DNA from: Gloeophyllum trabeum ATCC 11539 | Lineage: Eukaryota > Basidiomycota > Agaricomycetes > Gloeophyllales > Gloeophyllaceae | DNA length: 64,000 nt | NCBI RefSeq assembly: GCF_000344685.1 | Contig: NW_006920415.1 | Span: forward strand, 929,555-993,554 | Direction: 5' to 3' | In this document: piece after piece, positions 34,414 to 45,659 of the stretch | Layout of the letters: the number at the start of each line of letters is the position of its first letter | Position numbering within the stretch: the stretch's first letter is position 1 | Notes under the pieces: model-generated | Told to the model about the DNA's origin: nothing | Seen by the model: only the letters and a program-made list of their open reading frames with translations | Database searches by the model: none | Program-made: the position numbers and the translations under genes

Positions 34414-34948
34414 GTGATTCTACGTCTGATGTGCCATTTCATGAATAGTATTGATCGGTATAATGTTTGCATGTATAGACGTATCTTATGTTCCTTGTTA
34501 GTGGCTTCATTGACGTCACTCATCTAATAGAGATGGTGATAGCGGGGACAGCGGACCACTGTCAGTCTGAAACATCTTGCTCTTGATGTTCTGCATCAGA
34601 ACTGCCTCCCGTGTCCCATTCTGATTTCTATGAGACAGACCTAGTGATGTATGACTGTGTGAGATCAGTGATAATCTCTGGGTCAGTAAACTTCTTGATC
34701 CTCACGGGTTCGCCTTGCTAATATGAAATCCGGACGATTGAGGGACAAGCAGTTCGAATACCTGCTACACCCATGACACAGAACAGAGGTCCAATGCTGT
34801 GTGGCTTTTGTGGCTGAGACGGTGACCCGACCGCACGGGTCTCACGTGATCGTGACGAACACGACTCGTAACACTTCGGTGGGTAACGCCCCGTGGTCTG
34901 CATCTTTCCGCCTTTTGTCGGGGCCAGCCAGCCTAGGACCCAAGAGCA

Positions 34949-35795
34949 ATGCCCAGAGCAGCAGCAGCAGCAGCGTCGAAGGCGAAGGCGAAGGCGAAGA
35001 GAAAGGACACCAGCGAGGAGGCAGACGAGGTCCTGGTACTATCGCAGCAGTCAGGTAGCAGCGATGACCATGGGTACACGTTACACCGGTTTGACCGGGC
35101 GGGAAGCACTGACTCTTTTACTGCGTCTGAAGTAATATGTTGGCTGTAGTTGCCCAGCAGATGCAAGGTACCGGTGGAATATCAAGTAACAGATGCTGCT
35201 GGCGCTGCTTCTCTTACCGTCTTCTCTAGTCTCCTGGGAGAAGAAGAAAAAGGACAAGGAGGCCAAGTTCCTACAAGTAGCTAAACGGGAGGTCGACAAA
35301 ATAGTGAGCTCACTCAGTGTAGCATAATACTCGAACATCGACCCGTATCTGCCAGGTTACTCAGCACGCAGACCGCTTTTCCAACGCGGTTGAAGAGATG
35401 TCGGTGACGTTCCACATTTTAATGTCATTAGCCTAATGGAGATCCGCAGAAACACTGTCTACGAACAATTCGTTGCCGAGTATGCTGCAGCCGAAGACGA
35501 GATCAGGGCGCTTTGGACCGCTATCGCAAAAGAGCAGCAAGCATTTATCGTTTGTCTTCCTCACGGATTCTTCTCTGTCCACCTGATATCTCTTTCGTTC
35601 GTTTCAGGAACTTGCTATGGAGAAGAAAGAGTCAGGCTTGCACCGCGAAAAAGAGAGGGAAGAAAGCCAGCTCGATGGTATGGCATCCTGCAAGAGGGCA
35701 TGCGAAGGTAAGAGCAGTACCCTAATTGTTCCATCTGATTTTGAGACTGTGTAGATCTGGGCTCACTCATTACTTCCCTGACGGGTGCGCTTTGA
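34949..35795 (+). CDS. Small coiled-coil protein, unknown
   Basis: No family recognised. Five to six short exons join cleanly: 34949-35056 (starts MPRAAAAAASKAKAKAKRK, an alanine/lysine tract from a GCA/GCGAAG microsatellite), then SWEKKKKDKEAKFLQVAKRE (about 35231-35304), VTQHADRFSNAVEEMS (about 35357-35403), IRRNTVYEQFVAEYAAAEDE (about 35441-35553), ELAMEKKESGLHREKEREES (about 35610-35706) and DLGSLITSLTGAL to the stop at 35793-35795. The product, about 150 residues, is a basic N-terminal tail followed by a long amphipathic helix, likely a coiled coil. The basic, acetylation-prone tail suggests a nuclear protein, perhaps a kinetochore or chromatin subunit, but that is a guess. Matching phases across five introns argue it is a real gene. 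Confidence 0.65.
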
Positions 35796-36112
35796 CTGCG
35801 TCGGATGAAGCGTTTTATGTCCCTAAACTGCCGTGCCGAGACGTAGGTCCATGTATCTGTTCTTGTCCTTGTAGCCCAGAACCTACGTCGTCGGCGACAG
35901 TGCTCGCCCGTCATATATGTATACTATGTGGTAGACTTGATACTATATCATGTATCAAAAACCGTAATCCTCGTGGAATAGCGCCACGCAACAACCCGTG
36001 GTGGCGAAAAGGTGTGGCTTCGGCTGGCACAGCCACCATCGCCAAGCCACAATGAGATCGCAGGTAATTTGCGGCTGTGCAGGCTCCCCACAACACCCGA
36101 GTCGCCACAAAC

Positions 36113-38151
36113 ATGAGTCCGTTGGACGAAGAGAAGCGGAGGGAAATTGGGCAGGTCGCACTCGTCTTACACTACGTCTAGTGTGATTAACTAACACGCC
36201 CAAAAGCATTTCGTATTCGGCTTCCATGGCCACGATGTCAGTTCGGATATCGAGAGGCTGATTCGAGAATACTACGTTGGGTACGTGCAAATCGTAGTCC
36301 TTTCTCTTAGCCTGAGTTGATCCCAATCCAAGGAATGTTATCCTGATGAAGCGAAACGTCCAGAGTACGCGATGTCCTATACATCCGCCTCAGCCCACTC
36401 ACCAGACCGATAAGGTCTCCAGCAAGTCCGGGATCTCGTGGCAAAACTACAGAAGATCGCCAAAGACGCTGGGCATAGTACGCCACTTATGATCGGTACC
36501 GATCAAGAGAACGGTATGTATGGCGTCGCACGATCCGTTAGTGATATATGCACCAGACGATCCTGATATTGGGTAAGGTTTGGTATCTGCATTCAGTGCG
36601 GAGATGGCAGGAACGCAGTTGTATGTTCGTCATTTCACTGACGCCGATAGTTAACGTCATGTACTACAGCCCAGGAGCTATGGCCATTGCCGCTAGTCAG
36701 TCGACAGACCTGGCTGAACAAGTCTCACTCGCCTCAGCTAAAGAGCTTAGGCTCGCTGGGATATCCTGGGCGTACAGTCCAGTGTGCGATGTCAACTCCG
36801 ATCCTCGTAACCCTGTCATAGGTGGGCTGATTGTCTTGATAGTACAATATAGTTAATCAATCCACATTGCGCCATCGTCAGGTGTACGCTCATTCGGAGA
36901 TGGTACGAAATACGTCTGTTCCACCGATGCATTTCTCTGAGTGACCTCTATTCAGATCCCTACGAAGCAGCTAAATATGCGGCGGCAGTATCTCGCGGTC
37001 TCACATCCGGAGGCGTTGCTCCTTCATCAAAACATTTTCCTGGCCACGGGGACACCCATGTTGATTCTCACTTGGACCTCCCGAGGATCTACAAGATACA
37101 AGAACAGCTGTCAGCTACGGAGCTTATACCATTCGAGAGACTGATAAAGGACGAAATTGCGACCATTATGACTGGCCACATGGCATTACCTCTCATCGTA
37201 GGAGATGACACGCCCTCATCACTGTCCAGGATGATAACCACCGACCTGTTGAGGAGCAAGCTAGGATACAAGGGGGTTGTAGTGACTGACTGCTTGGAGA
37301 TGGAGGCAGTGGCGATCAAATATGGTTCAGAAGGGGGAGCCGTTCTCAGTTTGCAAGCCGGCGCCGACATCGCGATGATATGTCACCGGATTGATCGACA
37401 GGTCGGCGCACTAGAGGCGACTTACAGAGCTATCAACGAGGGCAAATTGTTGATGGACGATATAGTACGCAGTGGCGATAGAATCAAGCAGCTGAAACAG
37501 AAGTTTACTGGCTCCTGGGAGGAAACCTTCGACAGACTAGGGCACCTCGACTTGGCTGTGCTGAGCCAAATGAAGGAAGCAAATGCGCAGCTCAGTCGCA
37601 CCGCATATGCAGCTTCCACGGCGTTGATGACCCAGGAAAAAGGTACCTTGCCCCTTGCAAAGGACGGCTTGGTACTGGTGTTCACCCCCCAGGTCGAGCG
37701 GATCAATCTTGCGGTGGACGACGCAGACGGAGTTCTCCGCGACAAGAACGGTCGGCTGAGGAACACCGCTGGTCCGTCGTACCTCGCCTTCGCAAGATCT
37801 GTCTCGGACCGTGTCCGGGCGGACCACATCGTCTACGGTCCGTCTACCGAGCTGCCTGAGGGTCTGAAGGCGGCTAGCGGGATTATCTTCGCAACTCGCA
37901 ATGCACATACCAGCGTGTGGCAACTGGAGTATCTGAGACGCGTCAGAACAGCGTACTCTTCGCTACCCATGGTGCTTGTGACAACCTGCGCACCGTACGA
38001 TTTCATGGATGCGCGAGACTTGCGATCGTTGCCCGTGCTCGCCACTTTCGAGTTTACTGTGCCGGCATTGCAGGCCGCTACGGAAGTGATATTCGGGGAG
38101 CGTTTGCCGACGGGGCGAGCACCAGTATCCACACATTTTCTGGCGAATTAG
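36113..38151 (+). CDS. Glycoside hydrolase family 3, NagZ-like beta-N-acetylhexosaminidase
   Basis: A GH3 enzyme predicted to release terminal beta-N-acetylglucosamine or a related sugar. The start ATGAGTCCGTTGGACG (36113) opens MSPLDEEKRREIGQ; short exons up to about 36,950 are followed by one long exon from about 36,955 to the TAG at 38149-38151. Markers are FVFGFHGHDVSSDIERLIREY, VILMKRNV, IGTDQENG, ISWAYSPVCDVNSDPRNPVIG, the loop KHFPGHGDTHVDSHLDLPR (general acid-base His/Asp of NagZ-type GH3) and VVVTDCLEMEAV with the nucleophile Asp. The C-terminal part (about residues 390-580) is the second, less conserved domain. There is no signal peptide, so it is likely intracellular, unlike secreted GH3 glucosidases. 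Related fungal genes are annotated as beta-N-acetylglucosaminidase-like. Confidence 0.85.
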
Positions 38152-38375
38152 TATTGTTGTACAGCTTGAGTGAACTTGTATGTCCATGGTAATTGTAGAG
38201 GAGCAGGTTCCGTAACTTCCGGCCCAAGGGGCGTTACTGTATATGGTCACGTGTCTCAGCCAACACCGCCATGCTCAGTTACCGCCACCGTACGCTGCAA
38301 CGTCTGCTCGCTAACTGATATACCTGCCCGCCTCCTCTCTCTTCTACCTCGGGCATCGTCCTGCGCGGTATACCG

Positions 38376-41355
38376 ATGAAGAAGCTGTTCACCAGGGAGA
38401 AAGTCCCAAAGGCTCCGAAACAGCCCGCTACTGCTCGCGATGCGGCTTACCCTGCTCAGACGCCGCTTGGGGAGGTACGCTGGCTATTTACGTGCAAAGC
38501 ACTAGCCATAACCTTAGACGCCATGCTTGCAGGATCATACGTTCCAATATTCACCAACCCCGCAGTATCACGAGCCTACACCAGGCCGGAATGCACGACG
38601 CTCGACCAGTGATGAACGTTGGGAGGTAGTGCAGCCGTTCGAGGATGGATCTCCGACTCATCTACCCCGACCTCCGCTTTTAACGGACTCAAGAACGTCC
38701 TCCCTTGCCTCATTGATATCCTCGGGCACGCCACCTGGAGCAACCCCTCGCGCAGTCTCTCCTATGAATCAACCGCACCCTCGACAGAAGTCCCCGCCTC
38801 TCAGTGATCGCGAGCCTCAAATGCTGCGAAAGAAACCTCCAAATGCTGGCACGGGAGCTGCTGCCCTGGGGATACTGAAAGCTCTTGATCCTCATCCTGA
38901 AGGGCCTGGCTACCACGACGATACCTCTAATGCGTCTGATGGGCAGGTGAAAGAAGAGAAGAAAGAGAAGAAGGGGTTCTGGGACCGAGCAGGTGCAGGG
39001 CTACGTGACATGCGAGATAGGGAGAAGGAGAAGGAGAAGCTGAGAGAGAGTCATAAGAACCAGGATCAAGGCCATGAGCTGACCAGGATGATAGGTGCGT
39101 TCCTTGGTCCACTCTGCTATGATTCATGTCTCTCATCCGATACTGCACCTCTATGAACTTTATTGATATCTCCCCATTCAATCCCCCGCTCCGAATCATC
39201 TACTTGCGCATGTCGACGCCATGTTGTTAACCTGGTTAAAGGGTGGCTCACGGCGACTGGATCCGAGGATTGGGCATATGTCCTTGATGCTTGTGAGAAG
39301 GCCTCTGCAAATGAGGTCAATGCAAAGGAAGCAGCCAAAGCCTTACGAAGAGAGTTCAAGTACGTCCTGCAACTTGTGCCGCGCCCCAAATCAGAGCATT
39401 GACGTCACCCTCCAGATACGCTGAACCTCCAGCTCAACTGTCCTCTGCACGGGTGAGTGCCATCATCTGCAAGGCGTAGCAGTTGTCCTGATAGGTACCA
39501 GCTATGGGCTATCATGCTTCGAAACTGCTCCGACGTGTTCATTACCCAATGCAGCTCGCGCAAATTCCTAGATACCCTGGACGAAGTCATAACGTCTCCT
39601 CGTACTTCACCTGTAGTCCGAGAGCGCTTGGTGGATATTTTGGGAGCTGCAACATACATGACCAGTGAGCTCAGATATCCAGTCGCGCGGCGATGCGCCT
39701 CTCAGTAAGCTAACATATTGATTGCTAGATGGTAAAGAGTCTAAATCTGAGCGGGACGGCTTCCGTGCTCTCTGGCGCAAAGTGAAGCCCGCGGACAAGC
39801 CCGACGAGGTAATTGAAAACATAGGAGGAGATACTACGACTGTAGAAGCTGACTCGACTTTGCGTCTGTAGGGCGTACCGTTCGATGAGGACGATGCTAT
39901 GTTCAGTCCACCTGCATCTCGTCGTCACTCGCAGTTTTCGGTTCTGCAAAGCCCGCAGATAGACATTGACGTGACGCCGGTTGTCCATTCACAACCGCAA
40001 TCTGAGACTGTGACTGTGAGTTCAGGCGCTTATTGTTTCTTTGATATAAGACCGTCTCATTCAGGATTGTCAGCCCAAGTCTCGGAAGCACAAGTCTTCA
40101 CAGAAGAACCGTGTAATTCCTCCGGAAGAAGATATGCGACGCCTGTTCCAAGAGTGTAAGGTCGGTCGCGGCAACGCTGCGCTCCTGTCAGAATCGTTGG
40201 CATTTGCCAAGCCGGAAGATCTGCAAGAGAAAGACGTTATACGGGTGTGTTCTCTGCGAGTCTTTGTGGACGCTCCTGATATTTCCTCTTCGCTCAATTT
40301 AGGAATTTTATTATAAATGCCGTGCATCGCAAGAACTCATCTACGCACAAATCCCATGGGCGTCGGCAGGAGCAGAACGCTCCAGGCTTGCTGCGGCTGC
40401 ACGGGATTCCGCCAACTTCCCGGGAACCGACGAGGAGCCGGCGGCCCCAACACCTGAAGAGCAGCTATTGGCAGCACTTCTTGAAGCGAACGAAGAGCTT
40501 CAAGAGGCACTCAGGTTATATGATGACCTTGAGAGGGTCGGCCTTGAACGCCAGGCGGAGGAGAGGAGCCGAAAGGAAGTCCGCATGGATCGCTCGGTAA
40601 GTAGTTTACATCAGACGCTCGGATTGTCTAATGGGGTTTTCGAATAGAAACTTAATGCCGATGAGGATGGTCATTCGATGTACCCTGCCTCTTCTCCTTC
40701 ACAATTTGCGGGAGGCTCTTCCTCTCATAGCCCATCACCTTCCCCATCGCCATCGCCGCCATCAACGCATGGTTTCCTCCCTCATGGCCATCGAGCATCA
40801 ATTACTTCACCTGATTTCGACCATCCGCATCATTCTTTGGCACCCCCGCGCTCTGCTCCTCATGGCCCGCGCTCACCGACCCTTAACATAGCTCGATCAC
40901 GAACTCCGTCATGGGAGCGTCAGTCAGTGGCGCAGTCCGGTCGTCAGTCAATGCTCAGTGTAGCAGAGCTTCGCCGCGCCTCACAGAACGGAGGTCGCCA
41001 ATCCGAGGACAGCTCTGTTGATGAGGAATATGCGACCCCTGTCAAGCCCAGCGCCAAAGCCCTCGGGAAGCGGCGCCAGGTTGACGCCGATGACTCGAGT
41101 AGTGAGTTTTTAATGTTCTCGAATTATCACTATAATGACTAGGACTGTCCTTAAGCTCGTTTTGATCCCGATGACATCTTTCTGGAGCATAGAGATCGAC
41201 TCAACGGCTCAGAGGATGATCTTGCTTCGGATGCGGACGATGCGGAACTTAGGCGGTGGCATCAACCTGTCCATTACGTCTATGATGCAGCAGCAGAGCG
41301 TACGGAGCAGCGACTGAAAGAAGGTCATCTGGGGCTTGTCAATGGTGTCCGGTAG
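38376..41355 (+). CDS. VHS-domain protein, Lsb5-like
   Basis: A cytosolic adaptor probably linking ubiquitinated cargo, actin patches and endosomes, as described for yeast Lsb5. The first exon starts MKKLFTREKVPKAPKQPAT; a long disordered Ser/Pro/Lys segment follows (38545-39095). The VHS domain lies at about 39235-39670: GWLTATGSEDWAYVLDACEK, SANEVNAKEAAKALRREFKY, RLWAIMLRNCSDVFITQC, SPVVRERLVDILGAA. A GAT-like helical bundle follows: DMRRLFQECKVGRGNAALLSE and LLAALLEANEELQEALRLYDDLE. The C-terminal part is Ser/Pro/His-rich with an SPSPSPSPPS run, and ends RRWHQPVHYVYDAAAER...VNGVR before TAG 41353-41355. About ten exons. The stop lies 108 bp from that of the convergent COG7 gene. A GGA- or TOM1-type adaptor is the alternative, but no ear domain is seen. 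Confidence 0.82.
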
Positions 41356-41463
41356 CATACGTCGTGGTGCTTGACTACAGTGCTGGATTCCAGCCATCAT
41401 ATTCCGTACTTGATATTAGTCGAAGGAATAATGTTTTCACTCGATCCCACTGCAAATCTATCT

Positions 41464-44160
41464 CTAGCTTTGCGGCTGGAGCCAGCCTCTCATTCTGGCA
41501 ACCTGAGCCAGTATAGGTTCCGCCGACCTCTGTTCTTCATTCCTGCACAGTGCCCGTCCCTCCATGTCATCCATCTCAGCAAATCTTCTCCATTTCTTCA
41601 GGCCATCGTCCTCCACGTTCAGGGCTTGGACTATATTCTCGAGATACGCGAGGTCCGAAGCAAGCTGGGCTGCACCTCCACTTGTAAGTCTTTGTAGCCT
41701 CGGCAGGATATCCGTTAGAAGGTAGGATAACAAGGTACGTCCTAGAGAGTATAACCATACGGACAGAATCATCTCAGGCGTAAGAGGGCGTAGTCGCTGC
41801 CCTGGCTTTATAGATAGCGAACCGGACCTCCGTGAATGTCCTGAAGCTGACCCAACCGCTAGGTGCGGCTCCTCCGATAAGACTCTCGCCAGCTCTGTCT
41901 CGGCATGGGGTAGAGTCTCTATAGAGAAGGCAAGCACATCGTCATCCGCGTAGACCTCAAATAATCGCGGAAGGTTGAGAAGTCCCTCTGCAACTCTCTG
42001 CATAGTGTCCGAGGGAGAGAGCGAAAAGACTGGTATTTGTAGGTCACCAGCTCTTCCAGAACTGTGTACGGTGCTGGTATTGGACCAAATGGTCAGATGG
42101 GCATACGTCTCGAGACGTTTGACCAGCGGCGATAAGATGACGTCTTGCAGTGATTTCTGAGCTGTACCAGCAAGGGCAACCAAGGCTCTCCTAGCGTCAT
42201 GCAACATCTCGGCAGAACCGCGCACCGTGAATGCAGAGACGGCTGACTGATCACCGGATTGCTCATCTCTCGACACTAGCGACTGTAGAAAATTATAGAA
42301 GTCTTTGGAATTGAGAGCGGACTGAGCAAGGAGGTGGATCTCGCCACTTGTCATTCCCGCGGGTTGAGCACCAAGGGCATCGCTCCGCGTGATATCGTTC
42401 TCCGTCAAAGCACGCGTAATTACCGCGCGTGCTTGATTTTCAAAGGTAGCTAGCCGCTCTATGGAAGCTCGGGTAGCATCCAGGAAATGCAGCAATTGCT
42501 GAATCTTTGACCAATCCTCCGTAGTATAGTCGAGATCATACAAGTCATCTTGCGCGGTCTTTCTCGTTTGTCCGCCAATGAACACATCCAGTTGGCCGGC
42601 GAAGACTTTGACTTCGAAGGATTGGACGAAGGATGCGAGGATGCTGTCGAGACCGTGCATGAGTCCGGGAAATCCATACCCATGCGTAAAGTCGATACAT
42701 CTCGTCAATGTCCCGTCAGCCAGGTCAAGGATTTGTGCAAATTCGTCCCGGAGGTACCGCGAGATATCACCCTTGAACTGAGGCTCGTCGCCGACCATGC
42801 CGCCCAGTTGCATCTCCAGGTGACGTTTTTCCAAAATCGCGTAAGACGTCTGAGGTTCAACAAATGGTTCGAAAAGAGCCAAATCCCAGTCATCGGCACT
42901 TTCTGTGGATCTACCCGGAATGTCAGGAATAGTGGACCGACTTCCGCCGTGGCTTGATAGCGACACGGACAGGCGGCGACTCAGTCGTCGGGCATGCACT
43001 CTATCCGAAGATCGACGAGGAGGTACAGGCCGTGACTCCGGGGACACAGGTTCCAGAGTATTCAGCAACCTTTGGATCTCAAGTCCAAAGGTCTCCGTGG
43101 CCTTGAATACTGCCACCAACGGTATAAGTACCGCGGGATTGGGGTCATTGGCCATTGTCGTTATTTTCTGGCCTAATGAAGGTTGTAAGGAGAGTATAGC
43201 AGATGTTATCAGCGCTGATAACGTCTTTCGAGGTTCCGGAAATATTTCGGATACGGAAGTCCGTTCACTAGCGATGACGTGCATGAAGGAAGAATAGAAA
43301 TCGGGGAGAGAGGCGGCAAAAACGGCAGACGGAGCTTTTCCCGGAGGCGAACTAGATTCTTTTGCTTGTATCTCGCGCCATGATACAAGGAGTGGTTCAA
43401 TCCGTGACCCGACGTAGTAATTGAAGAACTCGGCCTCCCTTTGAATACGGCTAAAAATCGTGAAATACTCACGGCAAGCTTTCATGTCTCTATCATGGAC
43501 AGCTGCCACCAAAGCTGAGCTTAGCGCAGCTTCTAACTGATTCTCCAAGCTCACCACGACATTGCGTCGCGCTTCGTATTCCGAGGTGTTCTGGAACACA
43601 AACATATTTTCGCTGGCTTCGAAGAGTCTCTCCGCCGCCTTGTCATAGTTTCTTTCGGCTAGTAACGTCGCGACTTCAGGTTCCAGGCCACTCCAACTTT
43701 CTGCTTCGCGGAGAACGTTCTTTGCAGCTTCCATGTTAGTCTTCATACTGTCCAGTAGGTGCAACCTGTCCAACACTCGCTCCGTGTTGGCTTGAGCAGC
43801 GGAGTCCGAGGTATTCGTGATGCGATGAAGGGACTCTTGCAAGGCGAGAGACCCCTCTCTCATGAAATGTAAGTCATAGGCAAGTCGGGGAATTCCCCGT
43901 GAGACATCATCGATTAGACGTCCAAGCTGGGCGGAGTTCTCTTCGTAAGCGACCTCCAATGCAGCAGTGACTTGTGCAAGGCTCCTGTCCAGAGCCAGAA
44001 GATCTAGCGATTCAGACAGGTGGTCGGTGGCGGGAGAAGCAACGTCATTGATCCAGGCTATCAGGGCTGAAGAGTCTCCCACAGGTCCGTCGTAAATCTT
44101 GTCTAGGGAATTCAAGAGGTCCACAGGTGATGGCATATTCGAAGACACTGTCTCGCTCAT
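41464..44160 (-). CDS. COG7: Conserved oligomeric Golgi complex subunit 7
   Basis: Subunit of lobe B of the COG tethering complex, which captures vesicles for retrograde traffic within the Golgi and supports glycosylation. It is a single uninterrupted exon of 898 residues. I place the start at 44160 (MSETVSSNMPSPVDLLNSLD); an in-frame Met at 44379 would add 73 residues but would lie inside an inserted mobile element. The N-terminus has the family pattern of an AWINDVASP helix followed by LDLLALDRSLAQVTAALE coiled coil, SWSGLEPEVATLLAERNYDKAAERLFEA, and the COG7-typical EYEARRNVVVSLENQLEAALS. The C-terminus (LSVWLYSLGRTLLSYLLTDI...MDDMEGRALC) is helical as expected. The protein has near-usual length and no breaks. 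Confidence 0.93.
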   Translation of the reverse strand: MSETVSSNMPSPVDLLNSLDKIYDGPVGDSSALIAWINDVASPATDHLSESLDLLALDRSLAQVTAALEVAYEENSAQLGRLIDDVSRGIPRLAYDLHFMREGSLALQESLHRITNTSDSAAQANTERVLDRLHLLDSMKTNMEAAKNVLREAESWSGLEPEVATLLAERNYDKAAERLFEASENMFVFQNTSEYEARRNVVVSLENQLEAALSSALVAAVHDRDMKACREYFTIFSRIQREAEFFNYYVGSRIEPLLVSWREIQAKESSSPPGKAPSAVFAASLPDFYSSFMHVIASERTSVSEIFPEPRKTLSALITSAILSLQPSLGQKITTMANDPNPAVLIPLVAVFKATETFGLEIQRLLNTLEPVSPESRPVPPRRSSDRVHARRLSRRLSVSLSSHGGSRSTIPDIPGRSTESADDWDLALFEPFVEPQTSYAILEKRHLEMQLGGMVGDEPQFKGDISRYLRDEFAQILDLADGTLTRCIDFTHGYGFPGLMHGLDSILASFVQSFEVKVFAGQLDVFIGGQTRKTAQDDLYDLDYTTEDWSKIQQLLHFLDATRASIERLATFENQARAVITRALTENDITRSDALGAQPAGMTSGEIHLLAQSALNSKDFYNFLQSLVSRDEQSGDQSAVSAFTVRGSAEMLHDARRALVALAGTAQKSLQDVILSPLVKRLETYAHLTIWSNTSTVHSSGRAGDLQIPVFSLSPSDTMQRVAEGLLNLPRLFEVYADDDVLAFSIETLPHAETELARVLSEEPHLAVGSASGHSRRSGSLSIKPGQRLRPLTPEMILSVWLYSLGRTLLSYLLTDILPRLQRLTSGGAAQLASDLAYLENIVQALNVEDDGLKKWRRFAEMDDMEGRALCRNEEQRSAEPILAQVARMRGWLQPQS

Positions 44161-44509
44161 GGAGCAGGATGAAAGGACCAAACTGGTTGCTCTCAGGCTG
44201 GGATGCGCAGATGTTCTCAACCCTAACCCTAGACGCTCCCAGGCGCCAGCGCGCGGAGAAACCCGTGAATCGACTGGCCTAGTCATGCTACGGGTTCTGA
44301 ACCAGGGTTCCAAGAGGGGCGTCAAAACAGGACCCCTGATAATAGGTATCAAGGCTTTGTGGAAATGCGGACAAATCAAGCAAAATTAGACCTCCCCAGG
44401 CCTTATTTTTCGCGGACAGAAAGGCCCAAAAACGGGTGCACGTCTGATTTTTTTCGCATCCATAGGCACCATGTGCTATAGATGCCTTATGCTTGTGCAG
44501 ACATCTATA

Positions 44510-44584
44510 GTCTCATGGTGCAGGGGTTACCACTTGACCCACGTATGATTCCTGGATACTAGGTTCAATCCTCAATGTAGGCAT
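44510..44584 (+). other. tRNA-like sequence with A and B boxes
   Basis: The segment holds an A-box-like TGGTGCAGGGGTTACC with a foldable GGT/ACC stem and, 36 nt further, a B-box-like AGGTTCAATCC. The acceptor and T stems do not pair well, so it is not a working tRNA. It may be a tRNA pseudogene or the head of a SINE captured inside the hAT-like element. Confidence 0.35.
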
Positions 44585-44742
44585 GTGTTTTCAACTTTTT
44601 CTTTATATAATGGATGTGGCCATTGTGGGTCCCTATCCCATCTCGTAGTAGACTATGTCTATCCAGCATTTATTAAGTTCTTGTAGTTCACATACTAAAA
44701 ACATAACTGTGTCTATTTAACGAGTTCCATCTCAAATCGGAG

Positions 44743-44838
44743 ATGGCAGAGTTGGCTCCAGCAGTGGAAGAACTGGCAAAACTCCGCCGCAAACGCAAGG
44801 CGGCGAGTGGTGTGGACAGGATTTCTGACGGTGAATAG
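44743..44838 (+). CDS. 31-codon reading frame inside the hAT-like element
   Basis: Reads MAELAPAVEELAKLRRKRKA and ends ...GVDRISDGE before TAG. The mix of an acidic helix and a basic RRKRK cluster is unlike random sequence, but no homologue is known to me. It could be a fragment of a longer captured gene. Confidence 0.25.
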   Translation: MAELAPAVEELAKLRRKRKAASGVDRISDGE

Positions 44839-45092
44839 AGTGGTGCTATAGATATACATTACTAGAAGAGCAAAATTGATACATTTTAATGCCTTGTCCT
44901 ACAGCGCGGACAAAGGTCCTGTAAGCAGAGCCCTAATCAGAATCGCGGACATTATCGGCCAAAATCCGCTCAGGCCACATTTTTTGCGGACAAAACGGCC
45001 CCAAATCCGGAAGTTTAGCGTGGACAAAAAGGTTGGATTCTCAGAATTTAAAATGAAGCCTTGATACCTATTATCAGGGGTCCTATCAAAAC

Positions 45093-45655
45093 ACTACTTT
45101 CCACAACAACCAACCGAAACTTCTGTGTCACCCAGAATCGGCAGCAGAACACCATACTGCTGGTTAATATTCCTACCTCTTAGCAGATTCAATCCAAAAG
45201 AAGGGATGTAGTCAGAGAAGTAATATCCCCATATAATATATTGATTACTATGTGAGACTGCTGCAAATGTGAAGCAATACACCAAATTTGGGCGAGTACA
45301 GAATATATTGCTACAGTAAATATTGCGACTCAACTTCAGTGATGAGCTAAATTTTGTATCTCCATATGCAGATGAATGAGAAAACAGCATAAAATATAAG
45401 GCTATGAGACAAAACAGAAATAAATATTCGAGAAATAGTTGTATATTTGAGCCACGCTCAAAATGCCCTCCTAAATATCATATTCGTCGCAGACCCACAG
45501 ATAATTGGCCTGCCAGCGGCCCACTCACGGCCCACTCACGGGCCGCGTGAGGCCCGCCTCGTGCCCGCCTTGTCTCCTGAGCGGCTAAGGCCGCTGCTAG
45601 CCGCTCCCTTTGTTCAGTTCTACATAAAATAGTTGAAATCATGACAGAGCACCGA
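45093..45655. other. Stretch between mobile elements
   Basis: AT-rich sequence without a gene; at 45500-45560 a short GC-rich run has two CGGCCCACTCACGG-type repeats and a GGGCCGCGTGAGGCCCGCC palindrome-like segment. Confidence 0.4.
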
Positions 45656-45659
45656 CATA

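Larger units (their letters stand above)
44329..45084. mobile_element. hAT-like non-autonomous TIR element next to COG7
   Basis: The ends are inverted repeats of 29 bp beginning AGGACCCCTGATAATAGG, at 44329-44357 and 45056-45084. The flanks GTCAAAAC (44321-44328) and ATCAAAAC (45085-45092) match at 7 of 8 positions, which fits an 8-bp hAT-type target duplication with one change. Both subterminal regions carry similar GCGGACA motifs. The 756-bp element encodes no transposase. It begins 168 bp upstream of the COG7 start codon and so occupies its promoter or 5' leader. Confidence 0.7.

Noticed and set aside
34949..34999. Poly-alanine/lysine tract as a simple non-coding microsatellite
   Set aside because: The frame continues through several correctly phased introns to a stop, so the tract is more likely the start of a protein.
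10033..38151. Secondary-metabolite cluster suggested by permease, reductase, amidohydrolase and thioesterase
   Set aside because: No polyketide, peptide or terpene synthase is present; the enzymes are interleaved with housekeeping genes and are typical single-copy metabolic genes.
44218..44232. CCCTAACCCTA, a telomere-like motif
   Set aside because: Only two units, directly upstream of the COG7 start codon; not a telomere or subtelomeric array.
45500..45570. GC-rich CGGCCCACTCACGG repeats as a hairpin terminator or replication origin
   Set aside because: Too short and too imperfect to assign any function in a eukaryotic context.
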